Source: a virus. Taken from it: a stretch of 64,000 nucleotides of DNA. The stretch is from positions 124,001 through 188,000 of IMG/VR virus record IMGVR_UViG_3300020469_000008. One strand, given 5' to 3'. Positions 8,626-15,494 of this stretch are shown here, one piece after another. How positions within the stretch are numbered: position 1 is the first letter of the stretch; each line of letters begins with the position of its first letter. The position numbers and the translations under genes are program-made. Below the pieces are notes generated by a model. That model was not told the DNA's origin, ran no database searches, and was given only the letters and a program-made list of their open reading frames with translations.

Positions 8626-10224
8626 ATGGAAATCAAACGCGAGATTTATTCTGGACAAGAGCTTGATGCAAAATTGCAAAAAGGCATTAATAAATTAGCT
8701 GACGCAGTAAAAGTTACAATGGGACCTAAAGGTAAACTTGTGTTAATACATAGGCCTGGACAACATCCTATCGTAACAAAAGATGGCGTCACAGTAGCAC
8801 AGGCTGTTAATTTAATTGACGAAGTTGAAAACTTGGGCGCACAAATTATAAAGGAATCAGCTAGTAGAACTGCAGATGAAGCAGGAGACGGCACCACAAC
8901 TGCAACAGTGTTAGCACAGTTTATCTACAATGAAGGTTTAAAATATAAAACTGCTGGATTTGATGTAATGCAAATAAAAGAAGGCATTGAATATGCGAGT
9001 AGTATATTAATAGAATCTGTAAGAAACACTGCAAGAGAAGTTAAGAGCAACGATGATCTGCTTAAAGTAGCAACTATATCTGCAAATGGTGAAGAAGATG
9101 TAGCAAAACTAATCGTCAATGCGATTGACGCAGCCGGCCCAGACGGTCATGTAATTGTTGAAGAAGCTAAGGGGTTTAGTAGCTCTTTACAGGTTGTTGA
9201 TGGATTTCAAATGGAGCGTGGATTTTTGTCTCCTTACTTTGTAACCGACAAAAACAAAATGACAGCAGAGTTCACAAAACCACTAATACTCATGGCTGAT
9301 AGAAATTTTAATTCTGTTCGTGAGCTTATGAAGCCACTAGAAGCTGCACTCGAAATGGGCCGGCCGATAGTTGTTATAGCCAACGAGATTGAAGGAGACG
9401 CCTTACAAGGTTTAGTTTTGAATAGAGTTAAAGGGTCTTTGCGAGTAGCTGGTATGAAGTCACCTGGATTTGGTGGCGCAAGGCATGATTTGCTTTTAGA
9501 TCTAGAGTCTATCGTTGGTGGCAAGGTTTTAGACAGCGCTTTTGATATGACTTCATTTGAACCTGAAATGTTCGGAACTTGCAAAAAGATGATTATTCAC
9601 AAAAGCAAAACGCTCGTAATTAAAGAGGAATCACGTTCTGATGCGACGCAAGCGAGAATGGATACAATTAAAGAGAAACTTAGATATCCCGGAATAAGTG
9701 ATAATGAGCGTGAACTTTTAAAATATCGTATCCAACAGTTATCTGGGGGCATCGCAATTTTACGAGTAGGTGCAGCAACAGAATCGGAATTAATTGAACG
9801 ATATGATCGAGTTGATGATGCTTTGCATGCAACTCGTGCTGCACTGGAAGAAGGTGTATTACCTGGTGGCGGAATTGCTTTGCATCGTTTAACGAATGAT
9901 TTGGATCAATGTGACGTTTCTAGACAATCTAAAAGTTTCATTGCGGGTTTTAGGCTCTTAACAGATGCGTGCTTAGCACCATTTAAACAAATCTTAGAAA
10001 ATGCTGGGTTGTCACATCATAAAGTTTTAAATGAGTTAAAAGAAACAGAGAATAATTTTGGCTATGATGTTCGTCACAAGAAGTTTGGGGATATGTTTGA
10101 ACTAGGTGTACTTGATCCCGCAAAGGTTTCCCGATGTGCTGTTGAGAATGCTGTGTCTGCTGCAACTATGTTGTTAATGGCTGACTGTTCAATGATTGAA
10201 GTAAATACCGAAGTTAAAGAATAG
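8626..10224 (+). CDS. groEL: GroEL-type chaperonin (Hsp60)
   Basis: 532 residues, close to the usual 540-550. ATP-site motifs are intact: TMGPKG (31-36), TKDG with Asp53, and GDGTTT (87-92); the C-terminal equatorial ALEEGVLPGGGIAL is also present. The Gly-Gly-Met tail of bacterial GroEL is missing (ends SMIEVNTEVKE). It folds phage proteins in an ATP-driven ring. No GroES gene is visible in this window; the next gene is not GroES-like, so it may use host GroES or act alone. Sequence is divergent from bacterial forms, as expected for a phage chaperonin. Confidence 0.95.
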   Translation: MEIKREIYSGQELDAKLQKGINKLADAVKVTMGPKGKLVLIHRPGQHPIVTKDGVTVAQAVNLIDEVENLGAQIIKESASRTADEAGDGTTTATVLAQFIYNEGLKYKTAGFDVMQIKEGIEYASSILIESVRNTAREVKSNDDLLKVATISANGEEDVAKLIVNAIDAAGPDGHVIVEEAKGFSSSLQVVDGFQMERGFLSPYFVTDKNKMTAEFTKPLILMADRNFNSVRELMKPLEAALEMGRPIVVIANEIEGDALQGLVLNRVKGSLRVAGMKSPGFGGARHDLLLDLESIVGGKVLDSAFDMTSFEPEMFGTCKKMIIHKSKTLVIKEESRSDATQARMDTIKEKLRYPGISDNERELLKYRIQQLSGGIAILRVGAATESELIERYDRVDDALHATRAALEEGVLPGGGIALHRLTNDLDQCDVSRQSKSFIAGFRLLTDACLAPFKQILENAGLSHHKVLNELKETENNFGYDVRHKKFGDMFELGVLDPAKVSRCAVENAVSAATMLLMADCSMIEVNTEVKE

Positions 10225-10247
10225 TTAATAACAACTCGGAGAATCAC

Positions 10248-10586
10248 ATGTCAACAGCAACAAATTACAAATTAAAAAGAAAATTAGCAACTGCCGTTGT
10301 GACAGTTAAGATTGAAAACGAGGTACATGTTCCTGATTTGATGACACGAATTAGAATTTTACCTGGAATTGCTGTTGTCGGTCAAAAAGATAGAGTCGCT
10401 CGATTCTCAGATGGAGATGGGCGTCTTCCCCTAAGTATCAAATATCTCCCGCAGTCTGATGAAATATATGAAAGCTTAAAACAGATGTGTAATCTTGTAA
10501 AGAAATTACCCGGTGTAAAGACGATTGCTGTTGTGTCGTTTAATAAAAGAAACATTACTATGAAAGGTAAAAAACTTATTTTTTAA
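10248..10586 (+). CDS. Conserved marine-phage protein, two-part alpha/beta fold
   Basis: 112 residues after CGGAG. The sequence has ATAVVTVKIENEVHVPDLMTRIRILPGIAVVGQ and, later, CNLVKKLPGVKTIAVVSFNKR, two copies of a helix followed by LPG[VI]..[IV].VV. This looks like a ferredoxin-like or ACT-like beta-alpha-beta arrangement. I recall similar proteins in marine phages but know no function. Its place directly after groEL and before hsp20 is suggestive only. Confidence 0.6.
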   Translation: MSTATNYKLKRKLATAVVTVKIENEVHVPDLMTRIRILPGIAVVGQKDRVARFSDGDGRLPLSIKYLPQSDEIYESLKQMCNLVKKLPGVKTIAVVSFNKRNITMKGKKLIF

Positions 10587-10602
10587 TTTTTTTTAAAAAA
10601 GG

Positions 10603-10631
10603 GTGTAAACTTTGAAAACGGTGTTTATTAT
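10603..10631 (+). promoter_or_regulatory. GTGTAA-type phage promoter for hsp20
   Basis: GTGTAA (10603-10608), 17-bp spacer, TATTAT (10626-10631). It lies in a 106-bp gap before hsp20 and shares hexamer and spacing with the sigma-gene promoter. Confidence 0.7.
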
Positions 10632-10692
10632 ATAACTGCTGGCAATTTTAATATGCTAGTTAACAACTTCATGTTTAATAAAGGAGGCTGAT

Positions 10693-11112
10693 TTGAAGTA
10701 TAATTCTTATAATTATTTTAATGATTTTTTTGACGACAAACTTTTTAATAGCTTATCGTCTGTGACATCTAAAAGATCTACAAAAAATGTATACCCACAG
10801 TGTAATATAACACAAGCAGATGATGGAGGTTTTAATTTTCATTTATATGTTCCAGGATTTTCAAGGAACGATTTTAAAATTGATGTGAAAAACAATGTAC
10901 TTACTGCAAAAGGCCAATTGTCAGAAGCATCACGTACAAAATATGTACAACAAGAGTTTTCTCAATACACATCTTTTGAGCGCTCTTGGACTTTACCCCA
11001 AGGTGTGAATGTGGACGGTATCGACGCGTCTTACAATGCAGGTATTTTGCAGATTTCTGTACCTTTATTGCAAGAACGTAAGCCTGAAACAAAAACAATT
11101 ACAGTCCAGTAA
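10693..11112 (+). CDS. Small heat-shock protein (Hsp20/alpha-crystallin family)
   Basis: 139 residues with TTG start, chosen because AAGGAGG (10681-10687) is five bases upstream. The alpha-crystallin domain spans about residues 35-125, with NFHLYVPGFSRNDFKIDVKNNVLT and the diagnostic ASYNAGILQISVPL near the end. Such proteins hold unfolded proteins in a refoldable state. It has its own GTGTAA-type promoter. Phage Hsp20 genes are common in marine T4-like phages. Paired with GroEL nearby it suggests a phage protein-folding module. Confidence 0.93.
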   Translation: MKYNSYNYFNDFFDDKLFNSLSSVTSKRSTKNVYPQCNITQADDGGFNFHLYVPGFSRNDFKIDVKNNVLTAKGQLSEASRTKYVQQEFSQYTSFERSWTLPQGVNVDGIDASYNAGILQISVPLLQERKPETKTITVQ

Positions 11113-11130
11113 TTAAAATAATACATTTTT

Positions 11131-11168
11131 GCGCGCAGAGTGTAACCTGCGCGCAATTATAGTATAAT
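11131..11168 (+). promoter_or_regulatory. GTGTAA-type promoter inside an inverted repeat, sigma gene
   Basis: GTGTAA (11140-11145), 17-bp spacer, TATAAT (11163-11168). The -35 hexamer sits in the loop of a perfect 8-bp inverted repeat, GCGCGCAG (11131-11138) and CTGCGCGC (11147-11154). The repeat could be an operator or a hairpin ending upstream transcription, although no T-run follows on the + strand. Confidence 0.7.
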
Positions 11169-11211
11169 AACAATACAAACTAAACATTAAACATTAAACA
11201 TTGGAGAACAT

Positions 11212-11958
11212 ATGAAAACGAACAGTTCACTCGAATTGTACTTTCGAGATATAAAGCGACAGACCAAACTCTTGACAAGAGAACAAGAAGTTGAATTGGC
11301 CAAACGGATCGAAGCAGGTGATATGCGTGCACGACGTATTATGATTGAGTCAAACTTGCGTTTGGCAATATCTATTGCTAAAAAATATGCACAGTATGGC
11401 GGAAGTCTAGAAGATTTAATTCAAGAAAGTAACATTGGTTTAATTAAAGCAGTCGAAAAATTCGATTGGCGTAAAGGCTTTAAGTTTTCAACTTATGCAT
11501 GCTGGTGGATTAAGCAAGCTGTAACGCGCAGCTTAACTTCTAATAGCACACTACTCAAAGTACCTTCTCACACTCTTTCTAATGCTAGAAAAATCTGGGC
11601 CTTAAGACAAGAGTATCAAGAAGAGTTCGGGCACGAACCATCAATTGATGAGATATGTGAAGCTTTAGGGATGACAGAAAAACATGTGCGCAATGCACTA
11701 GACGCTGTCAAAACAAAAAGTATTGCATCTATCGATCAGAAAATAGGTGATGAAGGTAATAGAACATTAGGTGATGTCATTCCTGATAATGATTCACCAA
11801 ATATCGAACAAATACTTGACAACGAATTAATCCGTGCAAGAATTGTTAAGGCGCTTACTTCTTTGACTAAGCGCGAAGAGTTGGTTCTTCGCATGCGTTT
11901 TGGTATATCAGAAGTAAGTGAAGATGATGAAAATGTTTACGAAGTAGAACTAGCATAA
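11212..11958 (+). CDS. Sigma-70 family factor lacking region 4.2
   Basis: 248 residues. Region 1.2 (NSSLELYFRDIKRQTKLLTREQEVELAKRI), region 2 (NLRLAISIAKKYAQYGGSLEDLIQE through FKFSTYACWWIKQAVTR) and region 3 (PSHTLSNARKIWALRQEYQEE, EPSIDEICEALGM) are all clear. After region 4.1 (LTSLTKREELVLRMRFGI) the protein ends with an acidic tail; the -35-reading helix-turn-helix is absent. The next gene encodes a stand-alone HTH of the missing kind. It directs RNA polymerase to -10 elements and is preceded by a GTGTAA-type promoter, so it may be autoregulated. Confidence 0.93.
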   Translation: MKTNSSLELYFRDIKRQTKLLTREQEVELAKRIEAGDMRARRIMIESNLRLAISIAKKYAQYGGSLEDLIQESNIGLIKAVEKFDWRKGFKFSTYACWWIKQAVTRSLTSNSTLLKVPSHTLSNARKIWALRQEYQEEFGHEPSIDEICEALGMTEKHVRNALDAVKTKSIASIDQKIGDEGNRTLGDVIPDNDSPNIEQILDNELIRARIVKALTSLTKREELVLRMRFGISEVSEDDENVYEVELA

Positions 11959-11981
11959 TAATATAATAAGGAGAAAAGATT

Positions 11982-12275
11982 ATGGCAATGCCTAAAGGAT
12001 TTAAAAGCGAAAACGGCTATGGTACATCAAAATTATTTGATGGACTAACTTATCATGAAATTGCAGATACTATGCGGGAGTCAGGATATAAAATGAATCA
12101 TTCAACAGCAAGAAATGTATTTGTCAATGCATTGATTAAGGTTGCAGACGAAATTGCTGATTTATATCAGCTCGAGCTAACTGATAAAGATTTGAAGCGT
12201 TTGGCAATCAACCCAGACTTTCAAGACTCTGTTCGTGGTTTTTTAAGTGAGTTAGAAATTGAGCGATCCAAATAA
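11982..12275 (+). CDS. Stand-alone sigma region-4-like HTH protein
   Basis: 97 residues with AAGGAG upstream. Residues 21-56 read FDGLTYHEIADTMRESGYKM and then NHSTARNVFVNALIKVADEI, matching the plan of a sigma region 4.2 helix-turn-helix (LTxxEIA-x-x-x-STAR-x-x-x-x-AL-x-K). It directly follows the sigma gene that lacks this part. I recall relatives starting MAMPKGFKS in marine phages. It may supply -35 recognition or act like T4 gp33, a flap-binding partner of gp55; this is inference. Confidence 0.7.
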   Translation: MAMPKGFKSENGYGTSKLFDGLTYHEIADTMRESGYKMNHSTARNVFVNALIKVADEIADLYQLELTDKDLKRLAINPDFQDSVRGFLSELEIERSK

Positions 12276-12528
12276 GCTGTTATTTCTTGATTTGAACTTT
12301 CGAACTGCTTTGTTAGAGAGTGTAGACTGGGATGAAGCTCAGTCTGCCTCTCTTTTACAGTATCTACAAGAATCCTTAACAAACTTATCTGTATTGCCTG
12401 AAGATATATTAGAACATATATTGATTGAATATGGTGTGGCTGCACATACACTAATAAAAAAAATGTTTGTAGACGCATATATAGAAAGTGGATTGTATAC
12501 AAAATCAAAGGATGATTATGAGCATTAA
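12259..12528 (+). CDS. Small helical phage protein, unknown function
   Basis: 89 residues, TTG start overlapping the previous gene by 17 bases. Contains helical segments DEAQSASLLQYLQESLTNL and AAHTLIKKMFVDAYIESGL. No known domain. Overlaps with genes on both sides indicate a single operon with the sigma-related genes. Confidence 0.55.
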   Translation: MSDPNKLLFLDLNFRTALLESVDWDEAQSASLLQYLQESLTNLSVLPEDILEHILIEYGVAAHTLIKKMFVDAYIESGLYTKSKDDYEH

Positions 12529-12808
12529 ATTAGAATATATTCTTAAAAGAAATAAATCGAATTTGAAAACATTTATTCAAAAAAACAGATTAACTTCGTA
12601 TCAACGATTGTTAGAATATTGTGAATCACGAAAATTTATTCCTTGTGCAGAAGAAGAGTACAATAAAGTAGTTAAGGAACCGGTTCAAAATGAAAGAAAA
12701 AAAGTTAGTGGGAAAGCTAGTCAAGCACAAGAACCAAAAAAACGTAGGTATCGTCGTAAAAAACAACAAGATACACCCAAGTTACCTGACAGTTCTGACG
12801 ATGGGTAA
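12518..12808 (+). CDS. Small basic phage protein, unknown function
   Basis: 96 residues. The start at 12518 is preferred over in-frame upstream codons because AAAGGA lies just before it. The N-terminal half is helical with CESRKF and PCAEEEY; the C-terminal half is Lys/Arg-rich (KKRRYRRKKQQD), suggesting nucleic-acid binding. No family recognised. Confidence 0.6.
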   Translation: MSIKLEYILKRNKSNLKTFIQKNRLTSYQRLLEYCESRKFIPCAEEEYNKVVKEPVQNERKKVSGKASQAQEPKKRRYRRKKQQDTPKLPDSSDDG

Positions 12809-12877
12809 ATTAGAAGAATGGCATATTTTATCTGTTGTAACAGATAATTAGTATATGTAATTAAAAAGGAGTTTATA

Positions 12878-13198
12878 ATGGCAACACATTGGCCCAAGCC
12901 CGGAATAAATCACGTAGGTGAGTATCAAGCATCAGGACATTTAATGCCCATCAATGGATCTAGTGATATAGTTAAATTAAAATTTGTTGCTAGCTCAATT
13001 ACTTTTACACAGAATGGAGCGTTTACTGTCTATGACGGAAACAGCAATGAATCAACAACTGTCACAGTTGGCGCAGCATGCAGAATCAAAGGTAAGTTTT
13101 TAACTTTTAAAACAACGGGTGATGCTGTTGTTGAGATTACAAACATACCATCAGGTTCTTATGCACCACCTTTGTTCACACAAATCACAGGTAGCTAA
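12878..13198 (+). CDS. Small beta-rich virion-type protein
   Basis: 106 residues after AAAAAGGAG. Starts MATHWPKPGINHVGEYQASG and continues with alternating beta-strand pattern ending IPSGSYAPPLFTQITGS. The look is that of a small structural protein common in marine myoviruses (neck, decoration or tail). A strong terminator follows, 47 bases downstream of its stop, which fits a highly expressed gene. Confidence 0.6.
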   Translation: MATHWPKPGINHVGEYQASGHLMPINGSSDIVKLKFVASSITFTQNGAFTVYDGNSNESTTVTVGAACRIKGKFLTFKTTGDAVVEITNIPSGSYAPPLFTQITGS

Positions 13199-13203
13199 CT
13201 AAA

Positions 13204-13434
13204 TTGAAATACAGTAAAGGCGACTTAGTATTGTTGCGAGGAAGAGCGTTGTCTATGAGTGACAACGCTTTTTTTGTAGGTGTAATATTGTCTGAATCTG
13301 AAAAAAGGTATACAAAAGAATATGACGATTTGTGGAACACTAAAGAATTAATTTGGGAAAAAGTGTACAAAGTGCTAACACAGGGTAAAATTATTAATGT
13401 CACATATTATGATATTAAAGGAAAAGCACATTGA
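13204..13434 (+). CDS. SH3/KOW-like small protein
   Basis: 76 residues from TTG. The start KYSKGDLVLLRGRAL with later FFVGVILSES fits the GDLV-type small beta-barrel seen many times in this window. An alternative in-frame ATG at 13255 would start within the hairpin described next. It overlaps the following nucleotidyltransferase gene by four bases. Function unknown. Confidence 0.55.
   Translation: MKYSKGDLVLLRGRALSMSDNAFFVGVILSESEKRYTKEYDDLWNTKELIWEKVYKVLTQGKIINVTYYDIKGKAH
13245..13275 (+). terminator. Intrinsic terminator inside the start of a gene
   Basis: Perfect 9-bp stem AGCGTTGTC (13245-13253) and GACAACGCT (13261-13269), 7-nt loop, then seven T (13269-13275). It would end transcription of the virion gene at 12878 but lies within codons 14-24 of the next ORF. 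Confidence 0.8.
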
Positions 13435-13889
13435 AGGAAATTAAAAGACAACTAATTGACAATAAAAAAATTGTATGTGTGTCAGGTGGATTTGACCCGA
13501 TCCATATCGGACATGTAAGAATGATACTAGACGCAGCAAAGCTAGGGCATGTAATTGTTATTGCAAATTCAGACGAATGGCTAGTTCGCAAAAAAGGTTA
13601 TGTGTTCATGCCTTATGAAGAAAGGCAAGAAATTCTGTATGCGATCAAGGGTGTTGTTGATGTAGTTGAAGCGAAAGACGACAACGATACCGTGTGTGAA
13701 TCTCTACGTCATTTAAACCCCCATATCTTTGCAAATGGGGGCGATAGAGGTGATAGAAACACACCTGAGATGGATGTATGTAAAGAACTAGATATTCAAA
13801 TGGTTTGGGGGATGGGAGGCAATAACAAGCCCCAATCTTCATCCTGGTTAATTGATGCAATTAGAAACAAGGCGGAGAGCGAAAAATGA
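13431..13889 (+). CDS. Cytidylyltransferase-like nucleotidyltransferase
   Basis: 152 residues. VSGGFDPIHIGHVRMI (18-33) is the HxGH nucleotide-binding motif; IANSDEWLVRKKGY and FANGGDRGD resemble the RfaE/TagD type enzymes that couple CTP or ATP to sugar or glycerol phosphates. It overlaps the phosphomannomutase-like gene by four bases, suggesting a joint sugar-phosphate pathway. The substrate cannot be read from sequence. Confidence 0.85.
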   Translation: MKEIKRQLIDNKKIVCVSGGFDPIHIGHVRMILDAAKLGHVIVIANSDEWLVRKKGYVFMPYEERQEILYAIKGVVDVVEAKDDNDTVCESLRHLNPHIFANGGDRGDRNTPEMDVCKELDIQMVWGMGGNNKPQSSSWLIDAIRNKAESEK

Positions 13890-14704
13890 AAAAAATTGTT
13901 TTATTTGATATGGACGGTACTTTAACACCTGCGCGTAAGGAAATGCCAGGTGAAATTGCAGAAAAATTATTTATTCTGCACAACTCAGGCTATGATATTG
14001 GGATTATTTCCGGATCAGGTTTAAATTACATAATGGAACAGTGTTGTATTCTATTTCAAATGTACGGTGCTAGACTGGATAATCTTAAAATATATCCTTG
14101 TAATGGCACGAAATATTACAAATGGAATAGTTTAAAATCAGAACCTGAAAGTCAGTATCAAAACAGTATTAGATCTGAGTTAGGCTCTGTTAAATTAAAA
14201 AAAGTGTTAAACGCACTGTTAAAATATCAAATTGATTTTATGAACAATTACGAATTTAGCGAACGATTTAATTACACTGGTACATTTGTCGATTACAGAG
14301 AGTCAATGATTAACTGGTGCCCTATCGGTAGAAATACAGGCTTTAGTGACCGTGCTGTCTTTGAAGATTTAGACTCATATTTCAAAATAAGAAATAAGTT
14401 TGCAAGGGTGCTTGGAAAAGATTCTACCTTTTCAGGTTTAGCAATTAGAGTCGGAGGCGCCACAAGTTTTGACATATACCCACACGGATGGGACAAGACA
14501 TTTCCGATGAATGGTAATAGCGTAAAAAGTGGAATGTCAGTATACGATGAAATATATTTTGCAGGTGACAAGTGTCAAGAAGGCGGCAATGATCACGAAC
14601 TGTACTTACACGTAAAACTTCTAAACGAAGAAAACGTGTTTGAGTCAAATGGACCAGGACATACGATCAACTTTATTAACGACTTAATTAATAGGACAAG
14701 ATGA
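13886..14704 (+). CDS. HAD-superfamily phosphomannomutase-like enzyme
   Basis: 272 residues. The HAD motif I is FDMDGTLTPAR (Asp8, Asp10). Further motifs are SGSGLNYI, CNGTKYY, the NWCPIGRN block, VGGATSFDIYPHGWDKT and FAGDKCQEGGNDHEL, which correspond to conserved sections of the eukaryotic-type phosphomannomutase (PMM) family. It would interconvert mannose-6- and mannose-1-phosphate or hydrolyse a related sugar phosphate. Together with the preceding nucleotidyltransferase it may supply activated sugars for DNA or surface modification. Confidence 0.82.
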   Translation: MKKIVLFDMDGTLTPARKEMPGEIAEKLFILHNSGYDIGIISGSGLNYIMEQCCILFQMYGARLDNLKIYPCNGTKYYKWNSLKSEPESQYQNSIRSELGSVKLKKVLNALLKYQIDFMNNYEFSERFNYTGTFVDYRESMINWCPIGRNTGFSDRAVFEDLDSYFKIRNKFARVLGKDSTFSGLAIRVGGATSFDIYPHGWDKTFPMNGNSVKSGMSVYDEIYFAGDKCQEGGNDHELYLHVKLLNEENVFESNGPGHTINFINDLINRTR

Positions 14705-15297
14705 ATATATTTATATTAGACGAACAGCCCCAAAAAGCTGCAGAATACCATTGCAATAAACACGTAGTTAAAATGATTCTAGAGGCAGGTCAAATGTTGT
14801 GTGCAGCGCACTGGATGAGTTGGCTAGATAAGTTTGACAAAACTCGATCAGACTTTAAGCTGATGCGGGACGTAAAAGAATATTTAAGAGTTAATGTACC
14901 TCTAGATAAACAACCACCCTGGGGTCTGACACATGTCAATCATCCTTGTACTATCTGGACCAGACAGTCTGCAGAAAACTATGGTTGGCATGTAGAGCTA
15001 ATGAGGTGTTTACTACGTGAGTACAATCTAAGGTATGACAAGATTCACAAATCTACTGCGGTTTATTATTGGCTAATTAAAAATAGTCCGGTTAGCTTTC
15101 CTGTTCAAGGTAAAACTCCATTTCCTATCTGCATGAAAGAAGAGTATAAAGTGGGTGATGATCCTATACAAAGCTATAGAAAGTATTATATTAAAGATAA
15201 GGTCAGGTTTGCAAAGTGGGAGCCTCGGGCAGAAACTCCTGACTGGTTTTTACAGGGAGTTAGAAATGAGTCAAGAAGAAATACAAAAGTTGGTTGA
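14701..15297 (+). CDS. Conserved phage protein, unknown function
   Basis: 198 residues starting MNIFILDEQPQKAAEYHCNK. Conserved-looking blocks are HVVKMILEAGQMLCAAHW, THVNHPCTIWTRQSAENYGW and YRKYYIKDK with a W-x-PEWF-like ending (TPDWFLQG). I have seen this family in T4-like and other phages, where it remains uncharacterised. Several Cys/His residues could bind metal. It overlaps the PMM-like gene (ATGA). Confidence 0.65.
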   Translation: MNIFILDEQPQKAAEYHCNKHVVKMILEAGQMLCAAHWMSWLDKFDKTRSDFKLMRDVKEYLRVNVPLDKQPPWGLTHVNHPCTIWTRQSAENYGWHVELMRCLLREYNLRYDKIHKSTAVYYWLIKNSPVSFPVQGKTPFPICMKEEYKVGDDPIQSYRKYYIKDKVRFAKWEPRAETPDWFLQGVRNESRRNTKVG

Positions 15298-15451
15298 AGT
15301 CCGGATGATGTTATTGCAAAGCTTTACTAAACATAAAGACTGGCGTAATAATAAAAATGCTATTATGCGAGAAATCGATCACATTGAGACTGTTGGTGAA
15401 GCAATTAAAAAAATAGACGTATTATTGTCCGGACATGTGACATTTTCGTAA
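15266..15451 (+). CDS. Small helical protein, unknown function
   Basis: 61 residues. The start at 15266 (MSQEEIQKLVEVRMM) has AGGGAG upstream and overlaps the previous gene by 32 bases. Two amphipathic helices and no known domain. Confidence 0.55.
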   Translation: MSQEEIQKLVEVRMMLLQSFTKHKDWRNNKNAIMREIDHIETVGEAIKKIDVLLSGHVTFS

Positions 15452-15494
15452 AAAATAAAATATTTCCTATATTTAAAAATATGGGGGGTGTTTT

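Noticed and set aside
10248-10586. The gene after groEL as a GroES co-chaperonin
   Set aside because: The length is close to GroES, but the sequence lacks the GroES mobile loop and barrel pattern and instead has repeated helix-LPG-strand units.
12830-12863. ATCTGTTGTAACAGAT palindrome with TTGTAA as a promoter for the gene at 12878
   Set aside because: The sequence 17 bases downstream is TAATTA, a poor -10. It may be an operator, but evidence is too weak for a call.
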